Shown piece by piece: positions 1 to 8,237 of a stretch of 64,000 nt of DNA (position 1 is its first letter; each line of letters starts with the position of its first letter). Source of the stretch: DASVDE01 sp036381235 (GTDB lineage: Bacteria; Actinomycetota; Thermoleophilia; Solirubrobacterales; 70-9). The DNA lies in the NCBI GenBank assembly GCA_036381235.1, contig DASVDE010000017.1:1-64000 (forward strand), read 5' to 3'. The translations under genes and the position numbers were made by a program. The notes beneath the pieces were generated by a model, which saw only the letters and a list, made by a program, of their open reading frames with translations, made no database searches and was not told where the DNA came from.

Positions 1-985
1 GCAGCAGGGTGTTGGCCGGTGGCCGCTCGTCGACCGGGATGTCGTTGAGCCCGGTCACCTCGGTGTCGGCGCTCCAGCCGACCAGGAAGGAGTCGAGGTT
101 GGGGATGCCGATCCCCCACTTGACCCCGTCGTCGGTGCAGATGCCGCCGATGTACTCGGTCTGGTTCGGGCCGGTCTCCTGGACGCACTCGAAGCCGGCG
201 AACTTGGCCGGCTGGTGGTCGGCGACTTCGCGCGCCGCCACGTCGCCCCAGAAGATCTGCAGCGGCGTCGCGATGCAGGCGATCGTCAACGGGATCAAGA
301 GGCCGAGCCGGTGGTGGCGGTCGCGCCGCCCGCGCAGCATCCCCACTGCGTAGACCGAGGCGAAGAGGAAGCCGGCGACCATGTAGGCGGCGAGGATCAT
401 GTGCGGCACCTCGTAGACCCAGGCCGGGCTGAAGAGCACGTCGAGCGGAGCCGTGTCGACGACCTTGCCGGCGCCGTCGAGGGTGAAGCCCTGCGGTGTA
501 TTCATCCAGGCGTTCGCGGTCACCACCGAGAAGGCGCCGCCGATCCCGGCGACCAGCATCGGCGTCCCCGACCAGAAGTGCGCCCAGCCGCCCAGCCGCT
601 TCCAACCGTAGATGTAGACCGCGAGGAAGATCGCCTCGGTGAAGAAGAAGATCCCCTCGATCGCGAAGGCGATCCCGAAGGCGTCGCCGAAGCGCTCCAT
701 AAACCCGGGCCAGAGCAAGCCGAACTCGAAGCTGAGCACGGTGCCGGTGACGGCGCCGGTGGCGAAGGTGACCGCGGCGACCTTCGACCAGCGCCGCGCC
801 AGTCGCATCGCGTCGGGGTCCTCGCGCCGCAGGCCGATGTAATTGGCGGTGAGGACCAGGGCGGGGAAGGCGACGCCGATGCAGGCGAGGACGATGTGGA
901 AGCCGAGCGTGAACGCCATCAGCTCGCGCGCGGCGAGCAGATTTGACTCCGACGCCGCGAGCGGGAGGGCGTCGAACGGCGGCAT
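1..985 (-). CDS. cydA: Cytochrome bd ubiquinol oxidase subunit I, partial (3' end outside window)
   Basis: This is the N-terminal 328 residues of the quinol-oxidising, haem-bearing membrane subunit of a bd-type terminal oxidase. The reverse-strand reading frame runs open to the window edge. Seen: FHIVLACIG near residue 30, matching the b595 haem histidine region; the paired glutamates in FAIEGIFFFTEAIFL; EVPHMILAAYMV with the b558 histidine; and GDVAAREVADHQPAKFAGFE, the conserved start of the quinol-binding Q-loop. The methionine haem ligand and C-terminal helices lie outside the window. ATG at 985 is only 3 bases past the pgi stop, so cydA is the last visible gene of a tkt-tal-pgi-cydA run; cydB would be expected next, beyond base 1. 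Confidence 0.93.
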   Translation of the reverse strand, partial: MPPFDALPLAASESNLLAARELMAFTLGFHIVLACIGVAFPALVLTANYIGLRREDPDAMRLARRWSKVAAVTFATGAVTGTVLSFEFGLLWPGFMERFGDAFGIAFAIEGIFFFTEAIFLAVYIYGWKRLGGWAHFWSGTPMLVAGIGGAFSVVTANAWMNTPQGFTLDGAGKVVDTAPLDVLFSPAWVYEVPHMILAAYMVAGFLFASVYAVGMLRGRRDRHHRLGLLIPLTIACIATPLQIFWGDVAAREVADHQPAKFAGFECVQETGPNQTEYIGGICTDDGVKWGIGIPNLDSFLVGWSADTEVTGLNDIPVDERPPANTLL

Positions 986-988
986 CGC

Positions 989-2605
989 CTACTCGGCCTG
1001 CCTGGCCTGGCGGTAGCGGCGGATCAGCGCGTTGGTCGAGCTGTCGTGGCGCAGCTTCGGCTCCTCGGCAGCCTGCAGCTCGGGCACGATCGCCTTCGCC
1101 AGGGCCTTGCCGAGCTCCACCCCCCACTGATCGAAGGAGTCGATCCTCCAGACCGCCCCCTGAGTGAAGACGCTGTGCTCGTAGAGAGCGACGAGCGAGC
1201 CAAGAGTCGCAGGGGTGAGGCGGTCGGCGAGAATCGTGTTGGAGGGACGGTTGCCCTCCATCACACGGTGGGGAACCATCCCCTCCGGTGTGCCCTCGGC
1301 GCGCACCTGCTCCGGCGTCTTGCCAAAGGCGAGCGCCTCGGACTGGGCGAAGACGTTTGACATCAGCAGGTCATGGTGATCGCCGATCGGGTTCAGCGTA
1401 TTCATGAAACCGATGAAATCGCAAGGGATGAGTCGCGTTCCCTGGTGAATCAACTGGTAGAAGGAGTGCTGCCCATTGGTCCCGGGCTCACCCCAGAAGA
1501 TCGCTCCTGTGTCGTAGTCGACGCGGGCCCCGTCCAGCGTCACGTGCTTGCCGTTGGACTCCATCGTCAGTTGCTGGAGGTAGGCCGGGAAGCGGTGCAG
1601 GTACTGGTCATAGGGGAACACGCCGCAGGTCTGGGCGCCGAAGAAGTCCCCGTACCAGACCGAGAGCAGCCCCATCAGCATCGGCAGGTTGGAGGCCGGC
1701 GGCGCCTCGCGGAAGTGCTCATCCATCGCGTGGAAGCCGGCGAGCATCTCGGCGAAACGGGCGGGGCCGATCGCCAGCATCGTCGAGAGGCCGATCGCCG
1801 AGTCCATCGAGTAGCGGCCCCCCACCCACTCCCAGAAGCCGAACATGTTCTCGGTGTCGATGCCGAACTTCGACACCTCTTCGGCATTGGTGGAGACGGC
1901 GACGAAGTGCTTGGCGACCGCCGCCTGATCGTCGCCGAGCCCGGCCAGCGACCACTCGCGCGCGGTCCGCGCGTTGGTCATCGTCTCCAGCGTGGTGAAG
2001 GTCTTGGAGGCGACGATGAACAGCGTCTCGGCAGGGTCGAGGTCGCGCGTGCACTCGGCGAAGTCGGTGCCGTCGACGTTGGAGACGAAGCGGAAGGTCA
2101 TCTCACGCCGGCTGTAGTGACGCAGCGCCTCATACGCCATCACCGGGCCGAGGTCGGAGCCACCGATGCCGATGTTGACCACGTTGCGGATCGGCTTCCC
2201 GGTGTGACCGGTCCACTCGCCCGAGCGCACCCGCTCGGCGAAGGCGCCCATCCGGTCGAGGGTCTCATGGACCTCCTTGACGACATCGACCCCGTCGACG
2301 ATCAGCGAGCGCTCGCGCGGCATACGCAGCGCCACGTGCAACACGGCGCGGTCCTCGGAGACGTTGATGTGCTCGCCGACGAACATCGCGTCGCGGCGCT
2401 CCTGCACCCCGCGCTCGGCCGCCAGCCTGCCCAGCAGCATCACCGTCTCGTCGACGATCCGATTCTTGGAGAAGTCGAGGTGGATGCCGGCGCCGTCGGC
2501 AACCAAGCGCTCACCGCGTCCCGGATCGGCGGCGAAGAGATCGCGCAGGTGGGTGTCGCGAATCCCCTCGAAGTGAGACCCCAGCGCCTCCCAGGCTGCG
2601 CTCAC
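989..2605 (-). CDS. pgi: Glucose-6-phosphate isomerase
   Basis: Interconverts glucose 6-phosphate and fructose 6-phosphate in the cytosol, linking glycolysis to the pentose phosphate enzymes around it. The 538-residue protein has the family signatures: NIGIGGSDLGPVMAYEAL, VSNVDGTD, VASKTFTTLETMTNA for phosphate binding, GGRYSMDSAIG, and GEPGTNGQHSFYQLIHQGT with the catalytic glutamate and histidine regions. Length is normal for the roughly 540-residue class. The start is GTG at 2605, whose last bases form the tal stop (GTGA overlap), indicating translational coupling. The stop lies 3 bases before cydA. Nothing appears damaged. Confidence 0.97.
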   Translation of the reverse strand: MSAAWEALGSHFEGIRDTHLRDLFAADPGRGERLVADGAGIHLDFSKNRIVDETVMLLGRLAAERGVQERRDAMFVGEHINVSEDRAVLHVALRMPRERSLIVDGVDVVKEVHETLDRMGAFAERVRSGEWTGHTGKPIRNVVNIGIGGSDLGPVMAYEALRHYSRREMTFRFVSNVDGTDFAECTRDLDPAETLFIVASKTFTTLETMTNARTAREWSLAGLGDDQAAVAKHFVAVSTNAEEVSKFGIDTENMFGFWEWVGGRYSMDSAIGLSTMLAIGPARFAEMLAGFHAMDEHFREAPPASNLPMLMGLLSVWYGDFFGAQTCGVFPYDQYLHRFPAYLQQLTMESNGKHVTLDGARVDYDTGAIFWGEPGTNGQHSFYQLIHQGTRLIPCDFIGFMNTLNPIGDHHDLLMSNVFAQSEALAFGKTPEQVRAEGTPEGMVPHRVMEGNRPSNTILADRLTPATLGSLVALYEHSVFTQGAVWRIDSFDQWGVELGKALAKAIVPELQAAEEPKLRHDSSTNALIRRYRQARQAE

Positions 2606-3681
2606 GCTTGGGGCGCCCCCGTCTTCGACTCGATCGTCGCCAGCAGGTCCTCCCAGGACTTGACGAAGCTCTGCTTGCCCTCCTCCTGGAGGCGAGCAGC
2701 GAGCGCGTCGACGCCGATCCCGGCCGCCTCGAACTGCGCCAGAACCTGGTCGGCGTCGCCGCCGTCGGCCGGGACCAGGTCGCCGACCTCGCCGTGGTCG
2801 GCGAAGGCGTGCAGGGTCGGCTCAGGCATCGTGTTGACGGTGAACGGCGAAGCCAACGCCTCGATGTAGAGGGTGTCGGAGGCGTCGGGGTCCTTGGTCC
2901 CGGTGCTGGCCCAGAGCAGCCTCTGTGGCCGGGCGCCCTCGTTGAGCAGCCGCTGCCAGCGCTCGGAATCGAGCAGCTCGTGGTAGGCGCGGAAGCAGTG
3001 CTTACCGACGGCGACGCCGAGCCGGTTGCGCAGTTCGTCCGGAACCTCGTCGGAGACCGCCACGTCCCAGCGACTGACGAAGAGCGAAGCGACCGAGGCG
3101 ACGTTGGGGTCGAGCCCGGCCTCTATCCGGCGCTCCACCCCGCGCATGTAGGCGTCGGCGGCGCCGAGGTAGTGCTCGGTCGAGAAGAGCAGGGTGACGT
3201 TGATCGGGATGCCGGCGAAGATCGACTCCTCGATCGCCTCGTGGCCCGCCTCGGTGCCGGGAATCTTGATGAAGAGGTTGTCCCGCTCGGCCTGGGCATG
3301 CAGCTGCGCCGCCTGCTCGATCGTCGCCGCCGCGCCGTCGGCGAGCAGGGGCGAGACCTCGAGCGAGACGAAGCCGTCGACCCCGTCGGTGCGGGCGTGG
3401 ACCGGGGCGAAGAGGTCCGCCGCCTCCTGCAGGTCGGCGATCGCCAGCTTGAAGAAGAGCTCCTCGGGGGAGGCGGCGGTGGGGCCCTCGACGAGGATCT
3501 GCTCGTCGTAGGCGTCGCCGCCGGAGAGCGCCTTGTCGAAGATCGTCGGGTTGGAGGTGAGCCCGGTGACCGAGAGCTCGTCGATGTAGCGGGCAAGGGT
3601 GCCGTCGGCGAGCATCGTCCGGGTGATGTTGTCGAGCCAGAGGCTCTGTCCGATCTCGTGCAGTCGCTCGGTCGGCTTCAT
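2602..3681 (-). CDS. tal: Transaldolase
   Basis: Transfers a dihydroxyacetone unit between sugar phosphates in the non-oxidative pentose phosphate pathway. The 359-residue length fits the long actinobacterial/cyanobacterial transaldolase type rather than the short TalA/FSA forms. Seen: LSVTGLTSNPTIFDKAL near the N-terminus (TSNPTIF is a family hallmark), LFIKIPGTEAG containing the Schiff-base lysine, and INVTLLFS. The ATG at 3681 overlaps the transketolase stop as ATGA, and the stop overlaps the pgi GTG start, so the three genes are tightly coupled in the order tkt-tal-pgi. Confidence 0.96.
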   Translation of the reverse strand: MKPTERLHEIGQSLWLDNITRTMLADGTLARYIDELSVTGLTSNPTIFDKALSGGDAYDEQILVEGPTAASPEELFFKLAIADLQEAADLFAPVHARTDGVDGFVSLEVSPLLADGAAATIEQAAQLHAQAERDNLFIKIPGTEAGHEAIEESIFAGIPINVTLLFSTEHYLGAADAYMRGVERRIEAGLDPNVASVASLFVSRWDVAVSDEVPDELRNRLGVAVGKHCFRAYHELLDSERWQRLLNEGARPQRLLWASTGTKDPDASDTLYIEALASPFTVNTMPEPTLHAFADHGEVGDLVPADGGDADQVLAQFEAAGIGVDALAARLQEEGKQSFVKSWEDLLATIESKTGAPQA

Positions 3682-5717
3682 GTCAGCAGCTCCTTTGCGG
3701 CTTCGGCCACCCGGTCGGGGGTGAAGCCGAACTTGGTTTGGACGTCCTTCAAGGGGGCCGAGGTGCCGAAGGTGTGCATCCCGACCTTCGTTCCCTCAAG
3801 CCCAACGTAGCGATCCCAGCCCAGCGTCGACGCCTCCTCGACCGAAATGCGGGCGGTGACCAAGGGTGGCAGCACCTCGTCGCGGTAGGCGCTGTCCTGG
3901 CGGTCGAAGAGCTCCCAGCAGGGGAGGCTGACAACACGCGACCGAATGCCCTCGGCGCGCAGCTCCTCATGAGCGGCGGCGGCGAGCGCGACCTCGCTGC
4001 CGGTGGCGATCAGGATCACTTCGGGGTCGCCGCCATCGGCGTCGGCGAGCACGTATCCCCCGCGGCGCAGGCCCTCAGCGGCGGCGTACTTGGACCGGTC
4101 CAAGACCGGCACGTTCTGACGGGTTAGGACGAGGGCGACGGGCTGCCGGCTGCGGTCGATCGCCACCCGCCAAGCCTCGGCGACCTCGTTGGCGTCGGCG
4201 GGGCGGATCACGTCGAGGCCGGGGATCGCCCGCAGAGAGGCGAGCTGCTCGACCGGCTGGTGGGTGGGGCCGTCCTCGCCGAGGCCGATCGAGTCGTGGG
4301 TGAATACGTGGATCACCGGCAGCTCCATTAACGCCGAAAGGCGGATCGCCGGCCGCGCGTAGTCGGAGAAGGTGAGGTAGGTCGACCACAGCGGTCGCAG
4401 CTTGGAGAGCGAGAGCCCGTTGGAGATCGCCGCCGCCTCGTGCTCACGGATCCCGTAGTGCAGCTGGCGGCCGTCGAAGCTGCCGGGCTCGAGGTCGCCG
4501 GCGCCGTCGAAGTCGAGCCGCACGGAGGTCGAGTCGGTGAGGTCGGCGGAGCCGGCCAACAGCCAGGGCAGGCGCTCGGCGATCGCGTTCTCGACCTGCT
4601 GGGAGGCCTTGCGAGTGGCGATTCCCTTCTCGTCGGCGTCGAAGCTCGGAATCCCGGCGTCCCAGCCCGCGGGCAGCTCGCGCTTCTGCATCGCATCGAT
4701 CTCGGCGGCGAGGGCCGCGTTTTGGTCCGCGTATGAGGCCAGCGTGCGCTCCCACTCGGCCCGTGCCTCCGCCCCGCGGGTGCCGATCCCCTCGGCGAAG
4801 CGCTCCCTGACCCCATCGGGGACGAGGAACTGGGCGTCCTCGGGCCAGCCGTAGGCGCGCTTGGTCTCCCGCACCTCCTCCTCGCCCAGCGGCTCGCCGT
4901 GGGCGGCCGCAGTGTCCTGCTTGTTTGGAGAGCCCCAGCCAATGTGACTGTCGACGACGATCAGCGTCGGTCGACCCTCCTCGGCCTTGAACTCGTCGAA
5001 GGCGCGGGCGATCAGCTCGGTGTCGTTGGCATCGCCCACCCGGGTCACGTTCCAGCCGTAGCCCATGAAGCGGGCGGAGACGTCATCGTCATAGGCGAGG
5101 TGGGTCTCGCCGTCGATCGTGATGTGGTTGTTGTCGTAGATCCAGCAGAGGTTGTCGAGCTTCAGGTGCCCGGCCAGGGAGGCGGCTTCGCCCGACACAC
5201 CCTCCATGAAGCACCCGTCGCCGGAGATCGCGTAGACGTCGAAGTCGAACAGCTCGGCGCCGTAGCGAGCGCCCTGCCACTTGGAGGCGATCGCCATCCC
5301 AACCGAGGTGGCGATCCCCTGCCCCAGGGGCCCGGTGGTCGTCTCAACCCCGGAGGTCCAGCGGTACTCGGGATGGCCGGGGGCGCGCGAGTCGAGCTGG
5401 CGGAAGCTCTCGATGTCCTGGAGGCTGACGGCCGGCTCGCCGAGCGCCTCGTAGTCGGGATCGACCGCCCTCACGCCCGCCAGGTGCAGCAGCGCGTAGA
5501 GCAGCATCGACGCGTGCCCGGCGGAGAGCACGAAGCGGTCGCGCCCGGGCCAGATCGGGTCGGCCGGGTCAAAGCGCAGGTAACGCTGCCAGAGCGTGTA
5601 GGCGACGGGAGCCAGCGCCATCGGCGTCCCCGGATGCCCCGAGTTTGCCTTCTGGATCGCATCGATCGACAGGGTGCGGATGGTGTTGATGCAGAGCTGG
5701 TCGATGTCGCGATCCAT
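3678..5717 (-). CDS. tkt: Transketolase
   Basis: Thiamine-diphosphate enzyme moving two-carbon ketol units between sugar phosphates. The 679-residue protein shows the ThDP-binding signature from GDGCFMEGVSGEAASLAG to IYDNNHITIDG, an early LSIDAIQKANSGHPG segment, the pyrimidine-domain motif FTHDSIGLGEDGPTHQPVEQLASLRAIP, and a C-terminal domain ending in HTFGTSAPLKDV. Length is typical. ATG at 5717 is first in a leftward operon with tal, pgi and cydA; rpiA is divergent with only 37 bases between the two starts, so any promoters for both must be packed there or overlap the coding sequences. Confidence 0.97.
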   Translation of the reverse strand: MDRDIDQLCINTIRTLSIDAIQKANSGHPGTPMALAPVAYTLWQRYLRFDPADPIWPGRDRFVLSAGHASMLLYALLHLAGVRAVDPDYEALGEPAVSLQDIESFRQLDSRAPGHPEYRWTSGVETTTGPLGQGIATSVGMAIASKWQGARYGAELFDFDVYAISGDGCFMEGVSGEAASLAGHLKLDNLCWIYDNNHITIDGETHLAYDDDVSARFMGYGWNVTRVGDANDTELIARAFDEFKAEEGRPTLIVVDSHIGWGSPNKQDTAAAHGEPLGEEEVRETKRAYGWPEDAQFLVPDGVRERFAEGIGTRGAEARAEWERTLASYADQNAALAAEIDAMQKRELPAGWDAGIPSFDADEKGIATRKASQQVENAIAERLPWLLAGSADLTDSTSVRLDFDGAGDLEPGSFDGRQLHYGIREHEAAAISNGLSLSKLRPLWSTYLTFSDYARPAIRLSALMELPVIHVFTHDSIGLGEDGPTHQPVEQLASLRAIPGLDVIRPADANEVAEAWRVAIDRSRQPVALVLTRQNVPVLDRSKYAAAEGLRRGGYVLADADGGDPEVILIATGSEVALAAAAHEELRAEGIRSRVVSLPCWELFDRQDSAYRDEVLPPLVTARISVEEASTLGWDRYVGLEGTKVGMHTFGTSAPLKDVQTKFGFTPDRVAEAAKELLT

Positions 5718-5754
5718 GACCGGGGTCCGATCCTAGCCCTTAGAGTGCGGCGCC

Positions 5755-6408
5755 ATGTCGGCACCCGAGGAGAAGCGAATCGCCGCCGAGGCGGCGGCGG
5801 AGCTGGTCGAGGACGGGATGACCGTCGGCCTGGGAACCGGGTCGACCGTGGCTCACCTGCTACCGGCGCTTGCCGCACGGGGCCTGAGCGGGATCCGCTG
5901 CGTCGCGACCTCGGTCGCCACCGAGGAGCAGGCGCGGGGACTGGGAATCCCGGTCGAGGAGTTCAGCTCGCTGGAGCGGCTCGACATCGCGATCGACGGC
6001 ACCGACCAGGTAACGCCCGATGGCTGGCTGATCAAGGGCGGTGGCGGCGCCCACCTGCGCGAGAAGATCGTCGCGGCCGCAGCCGATCGCTTCATCGTCA
6101 TCGCCGACTCCAGCAAGCCGGTCGAGGTGCTCAGCGCGCCGGTGCCGCTGGAGCTGTTCGCCTTCGGCCTGCGATCCACGCTGAGCCGCCTGGGCGACGC
6201 CGTCACCCTGCGTGACGTGCCGGTCAGTCCCGACGCGGGCGCGATCGCCGACTACAACGGTGAGGTCGGTGACCCCGCTGCCCTCGCCGTGCGGCTCGAA
6301 GCCGACCCCGGGATCGCCGCCCATGGCCTCTTCCCCCCGGCCCTGGTCAGCGAGGTGATCGTCGGGCGGGGCACGGCTGTCGAGCGCACGGCCGTCGGCG
6401 CAACCTGA
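5755..6408 (+). CDS. rpiA: Ribose-5-phosphate isomerase A
   Basis: Interconverts ribose 5-phosphate and ribulose 5-phosphate. The 217-residue protein carries GLGTGSTVAHLL (phosphate loop), IDGTDQV, and IKGGGGAHLREKI, which place the two catalytic aspartates, the lysine and the glutamate as in E. coli RpiA. The usual DGADE motif reads DGTDQ here, so the last acidic residue of that motif is replaced by glutamine while both aspartates remain. It is divergent from tkt, completing the set of non-oxidative pentose phosphate genes at this locus. Confidence 0.95.
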   Translation: MSAPEEKRIAAEAAAELVEDGMTVGLGTGSTVAHLLPALAARGLSGIRCVATSVATEEQARGLGIPVEEFSSLERLDIAIDGTDQVTPDGWLIKGGGGAHLREKIVAAAADRFIVIADSSKPVEVLSAPVPLELFAFGLRSTLSRLGDAVTLRDVPVSPDAGAIADYNGEVGDPAALAVRLEADPGIAAHGLFPPALVSEVIVGRGTAVERTAVGAT

Positions 6409-6456
6409 AAGCCGAAGCTTCAGCCCGGGCGACCCGCTGCCGATGACGTTCTGGTC

Positions 6457-7146
6457 GTGATCCGCAAAGCGAAGAAGGCGCTGCGCCACTCCAGAGCTCC
6501 GGTCATCCTCGCCGCGCTGCTGTCGGCCCTCTGTCTGGTACCCGCCTCGGCTCTTGCCGACGGCGAGTTCGAGCCCAATGACAGCGAGGAAACCGCCTAC
6601 GGGCCGCTGGTCGCGGGCGCCGTCTACTCGGCGACGCTTGAAAACGGCGACGACATCGACAGCTTCTTCTTCTATGTCGGCGGCGACAGAGAAACGCCGG
6701 TCCAGGTCACGATCACCGACACCACGTCGGACGGTGACGGCCTCTATGCCGAGCTGAGCGACAGCGAGGACGTGATCGACGACCTCGATGTTCCGGGAGG
6801 CGACTTCGACGTCTTCGAAGAGGACCTGGCCCCTGGCACCTATTACCTCGATCTGCAGACCGAGCTCTTCGAGCAGACGAACGAGACCTACGAGATCCGG
6901 GTCGAGGGCGGCACCGGCGCCTTCCTGACCGACTCCCAGATACAGGCGCAGTGCAACGCCTCGAACGCAGAGGTTGCCAAAGCGACGGCGGCGCTGCTCC
7001 GAGCCCAGAAGAGACTGCGGCACGTCCGCAAGGGCGGCTCCGCCCACCAGAAGGCCGTTGCCCGCCGTGCGGTCAAGCGGGCGAAGGCTAGGCTAGGCGA
7101 AGCGCGAGCTGCGGCTGCTCAAGCCTGCTCGATTTCTTCAGGCTGA
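6457..7146 (+). CDS. Secreted protein with PPC-like beta domain and basic C-terminal tail
   Basis: A 229-residue predicted exported protein. Seen: a signal peptide with basic start and hydrophobic core ending near ASALA (about residue 34), then an acidic domain beginning FEPNDSEETAYGPL and continuing through DDIDSFFFYV and PGTYYLDLQTE, which resembles the bacterial pre-peptidase C-terminal (PPC) fold. The last 60 residues switch to a lysine/arginine/alanine-rich helical stretch containing two cysteines. GTG at 6457 is chosen because it gives a complete signal peptide. No catalytic domain is visible; the protein may be a surface-attached or extracellular structural protein. Function unknown. 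Confidence 0.7.
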   Translation: MIRKAKKALRHSRAPVILAALLSALCLVPASALADGEFEPNDSEETAYGPLVAGAVYSATLENGDDIDSFFFYVGGDRETPVQVTITDTTSDGDGLYAELSDSEDVIDDLDVPGGDFDVFEEDLAPGTYYLDLQTELFEQTNETYEIRVEGGTGAFLTDSQIQAQCNASNAEVAKATAALLRAQKRLRHVRKGGSAHQKAVARRAVKRAKARLGEARAAAAQACSISSG

Positions 7147-7166
7147 GCCCGCGGCCGGAGGCCGGG

Positions 7167-7460
7167 TCAGACCCGGGTCAGAATCAGGCCGGCGAAGCCG
7201 ATGACAAAGGTGGCGATCATGCCACCGCCCACCTGGAGCATGCCGCGGTGCAGGTCGTCGATGCGAGTGTCAACACGGGTAAAGCCCGAACGCAGCTCCC
7301 GCAATTCCCCCTCGACGCGATCAAAACGGCGGTCAACTTGATCGAAGCGGCGATCCACTTCATCGAAGCGTCGATCAACTTCATCGAAACGGCGGTCGGT
7401 GTTGCGAGCGAAGTCGTCGAGGCGCTCGTCTGTCCAGGTGGCCCTGCTCATTGATTCCAT
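7167..7460 (-). CDS. Small coiled-coil protein with C-terminal membrane anchor
   Basis: A 97-residue protein in which RRFDEVD-type heptads repeat about four times (residues 20-48), predicting a strong coiled coil, followed by a second amphipathic segment and one C-terminal hydrophobic helix (MIATFVIGFAGLILTRV). The layout, coiled coil then tail anchor, resembles many small bacterial proteins of unknown function that oligomerise at the membrane. The heptads are encoded by 21-bp near-identical units. ATG at 7460 or the internal ATG at 7451 are both possible starts. Convergent with the upstream secreted-protein gene. Confidence 0.65.
   Translation of the reverse strand: MESMSRATWTDERLDDFARNTDRRFDEVDRRFDEVDRRFDQVDRRFDRVEGELRELRSGFTRVDTRIDDLHRGMLQVGGGMIATFVIGFAGLILTRV
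7324..7400. repeat. 21-bp tandem repeat encoding coiled-coil heptads
   Basis: Three full units (7324-7344, 7345-7365, 7366-7386) and a partial fourth of a 21-bp sequence of the form AA(A/G)CGGCG(G/A)TC(A/C)ACTT(G/C)ATCG. Each unit encodes one heptad of the small coiled-coil protein on the minus strand, so unit number could change by slippage without breaking the frame. Confidence 0.8.
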
Positions 7461-7555
7461 GATGGCAACCTAACGAGACGGGTGCAACCTGTTGTCTGCA
7501 GTTAGTCAAATGAGTGTGCCACCCGACGAGCGAAAGCGCGGCCTCCCATTCACGA

Positions 7556-8236
7556 TCAGTAACTCTCCGCAGCCGCCCGATCGGCGATCACGATCATCGA
7601 GTCGTTCTCGACCCGGCCGGCGGGAATCGAGCGATCGCCGCTCAGCAGCTTGGCCAGCGCGTCGCGCTTCTTCTCGCCGGTGACCAGCCAGACGATCTGT
7701 CGCGCGGCGGCGAGCTCAGGGTAGGTGAGGGTCATGCGGCGGTGGCCCTGGTAGGCGGTCTCGGTGAGGGCGACACGGCGGTCGGTCGCCTCGAGCACGG
7801 GGTCGCCGGGCACCAGGGAGGCGGTGTGGCCATCGGGCCCGAGGCCGAGGTGGACCATGTCGAGCCGCTCGGGAAGCTGGGACTCGTACTCGCGAGCCGC
7901 TGCCTCGAGGTCGCGCTGGGTGACCGGCATCGGCCTCAGCGCGGCTTGGTGGCCGATCGAGAGGCCGAGGACGAAGTGGGTCAGGTTGCGCTCCCGGCTG
8001 CCGGGCGAGGCGATCCGCTCGTCGACCTGGAACAGCTCGGTCTCCCCCCAGGGCATCTCTTCGAGGCCGTCCAAGGTCGCCAGCATCCCCCAGACCGCTG
8101 GAGAGCTGCCGCCGCTCATAGCCAGGGCGTGGATCCCCCGCTCCTCCACCGCCTGCCGACCGGCGGCGGCGAGCAGCTCGGCCCCCCGCCGCGCCGCATC
8201 GCGGTCGTCGGAGAAGACCTCGAGCTCGATGCTCAA
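7556..8236 (-). CDS. pgl: 6-phosphogluconolactonase
   Basis: Hydrolyses 6-phosphogluconolactone, the second step of the oxidative pentose phosphate branch. The 226-residue protein belongs to the DevB/SOL family: AMSGGSSPAVWGML near residue 40, QVDERIASPGSRERN, and the active-site segment HLGLGPDGHTASLVPGDP with the catalytic histidine. The start is a rare TTG at 8236, two bases after the gnd stop; no ATG or GTG in frame gives the expected N-terminus. Position directly after gnd and near divergent zwf fits a single oxidative branch locus. Confidence 0.94.
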   Translation of the reverse strand: MSIELEVFSDDRDAARRGAELLAAAGRQAVEERGIHALAMSGGSSPAVWGMLATLDGLEEMPWGETELFQVDERIASPGSRERNLTHFVLGLSIGHQAALRPMPVTQRDLEAAAREYESQLPERLDMVHLGLGPDGHTASLVPGDPVLEATDRRVALTETAYQGHRRMTLTYPELAAARQIVWLVTGEKKRDALAKLLSGDRSIPAGRVENDSMIVIADRAAAESY

Positions 8237-8237
8237 G

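Noticed and set aside
1489..1496. CACCCCAG in pgi as another palindrome core
   Set aside because: The flanks do not pair and the stretch encodes conserved GEPGTNG residues; background occurrence.
1373..2869. 498-residue plus-strand open frame opposite pgi and tal
   Set aside because: Antisense shadow of two clearly identified genes; arginine/valine/glycine-rich composition without domains, typical of GC-rich mirror frames.
7324..7400. 21-bp repeats as a CRISPR-like array
   Set aside because: Units are contiguous without spacers and encode coiled-coil heptads in a small protein; no cas genes nearby.
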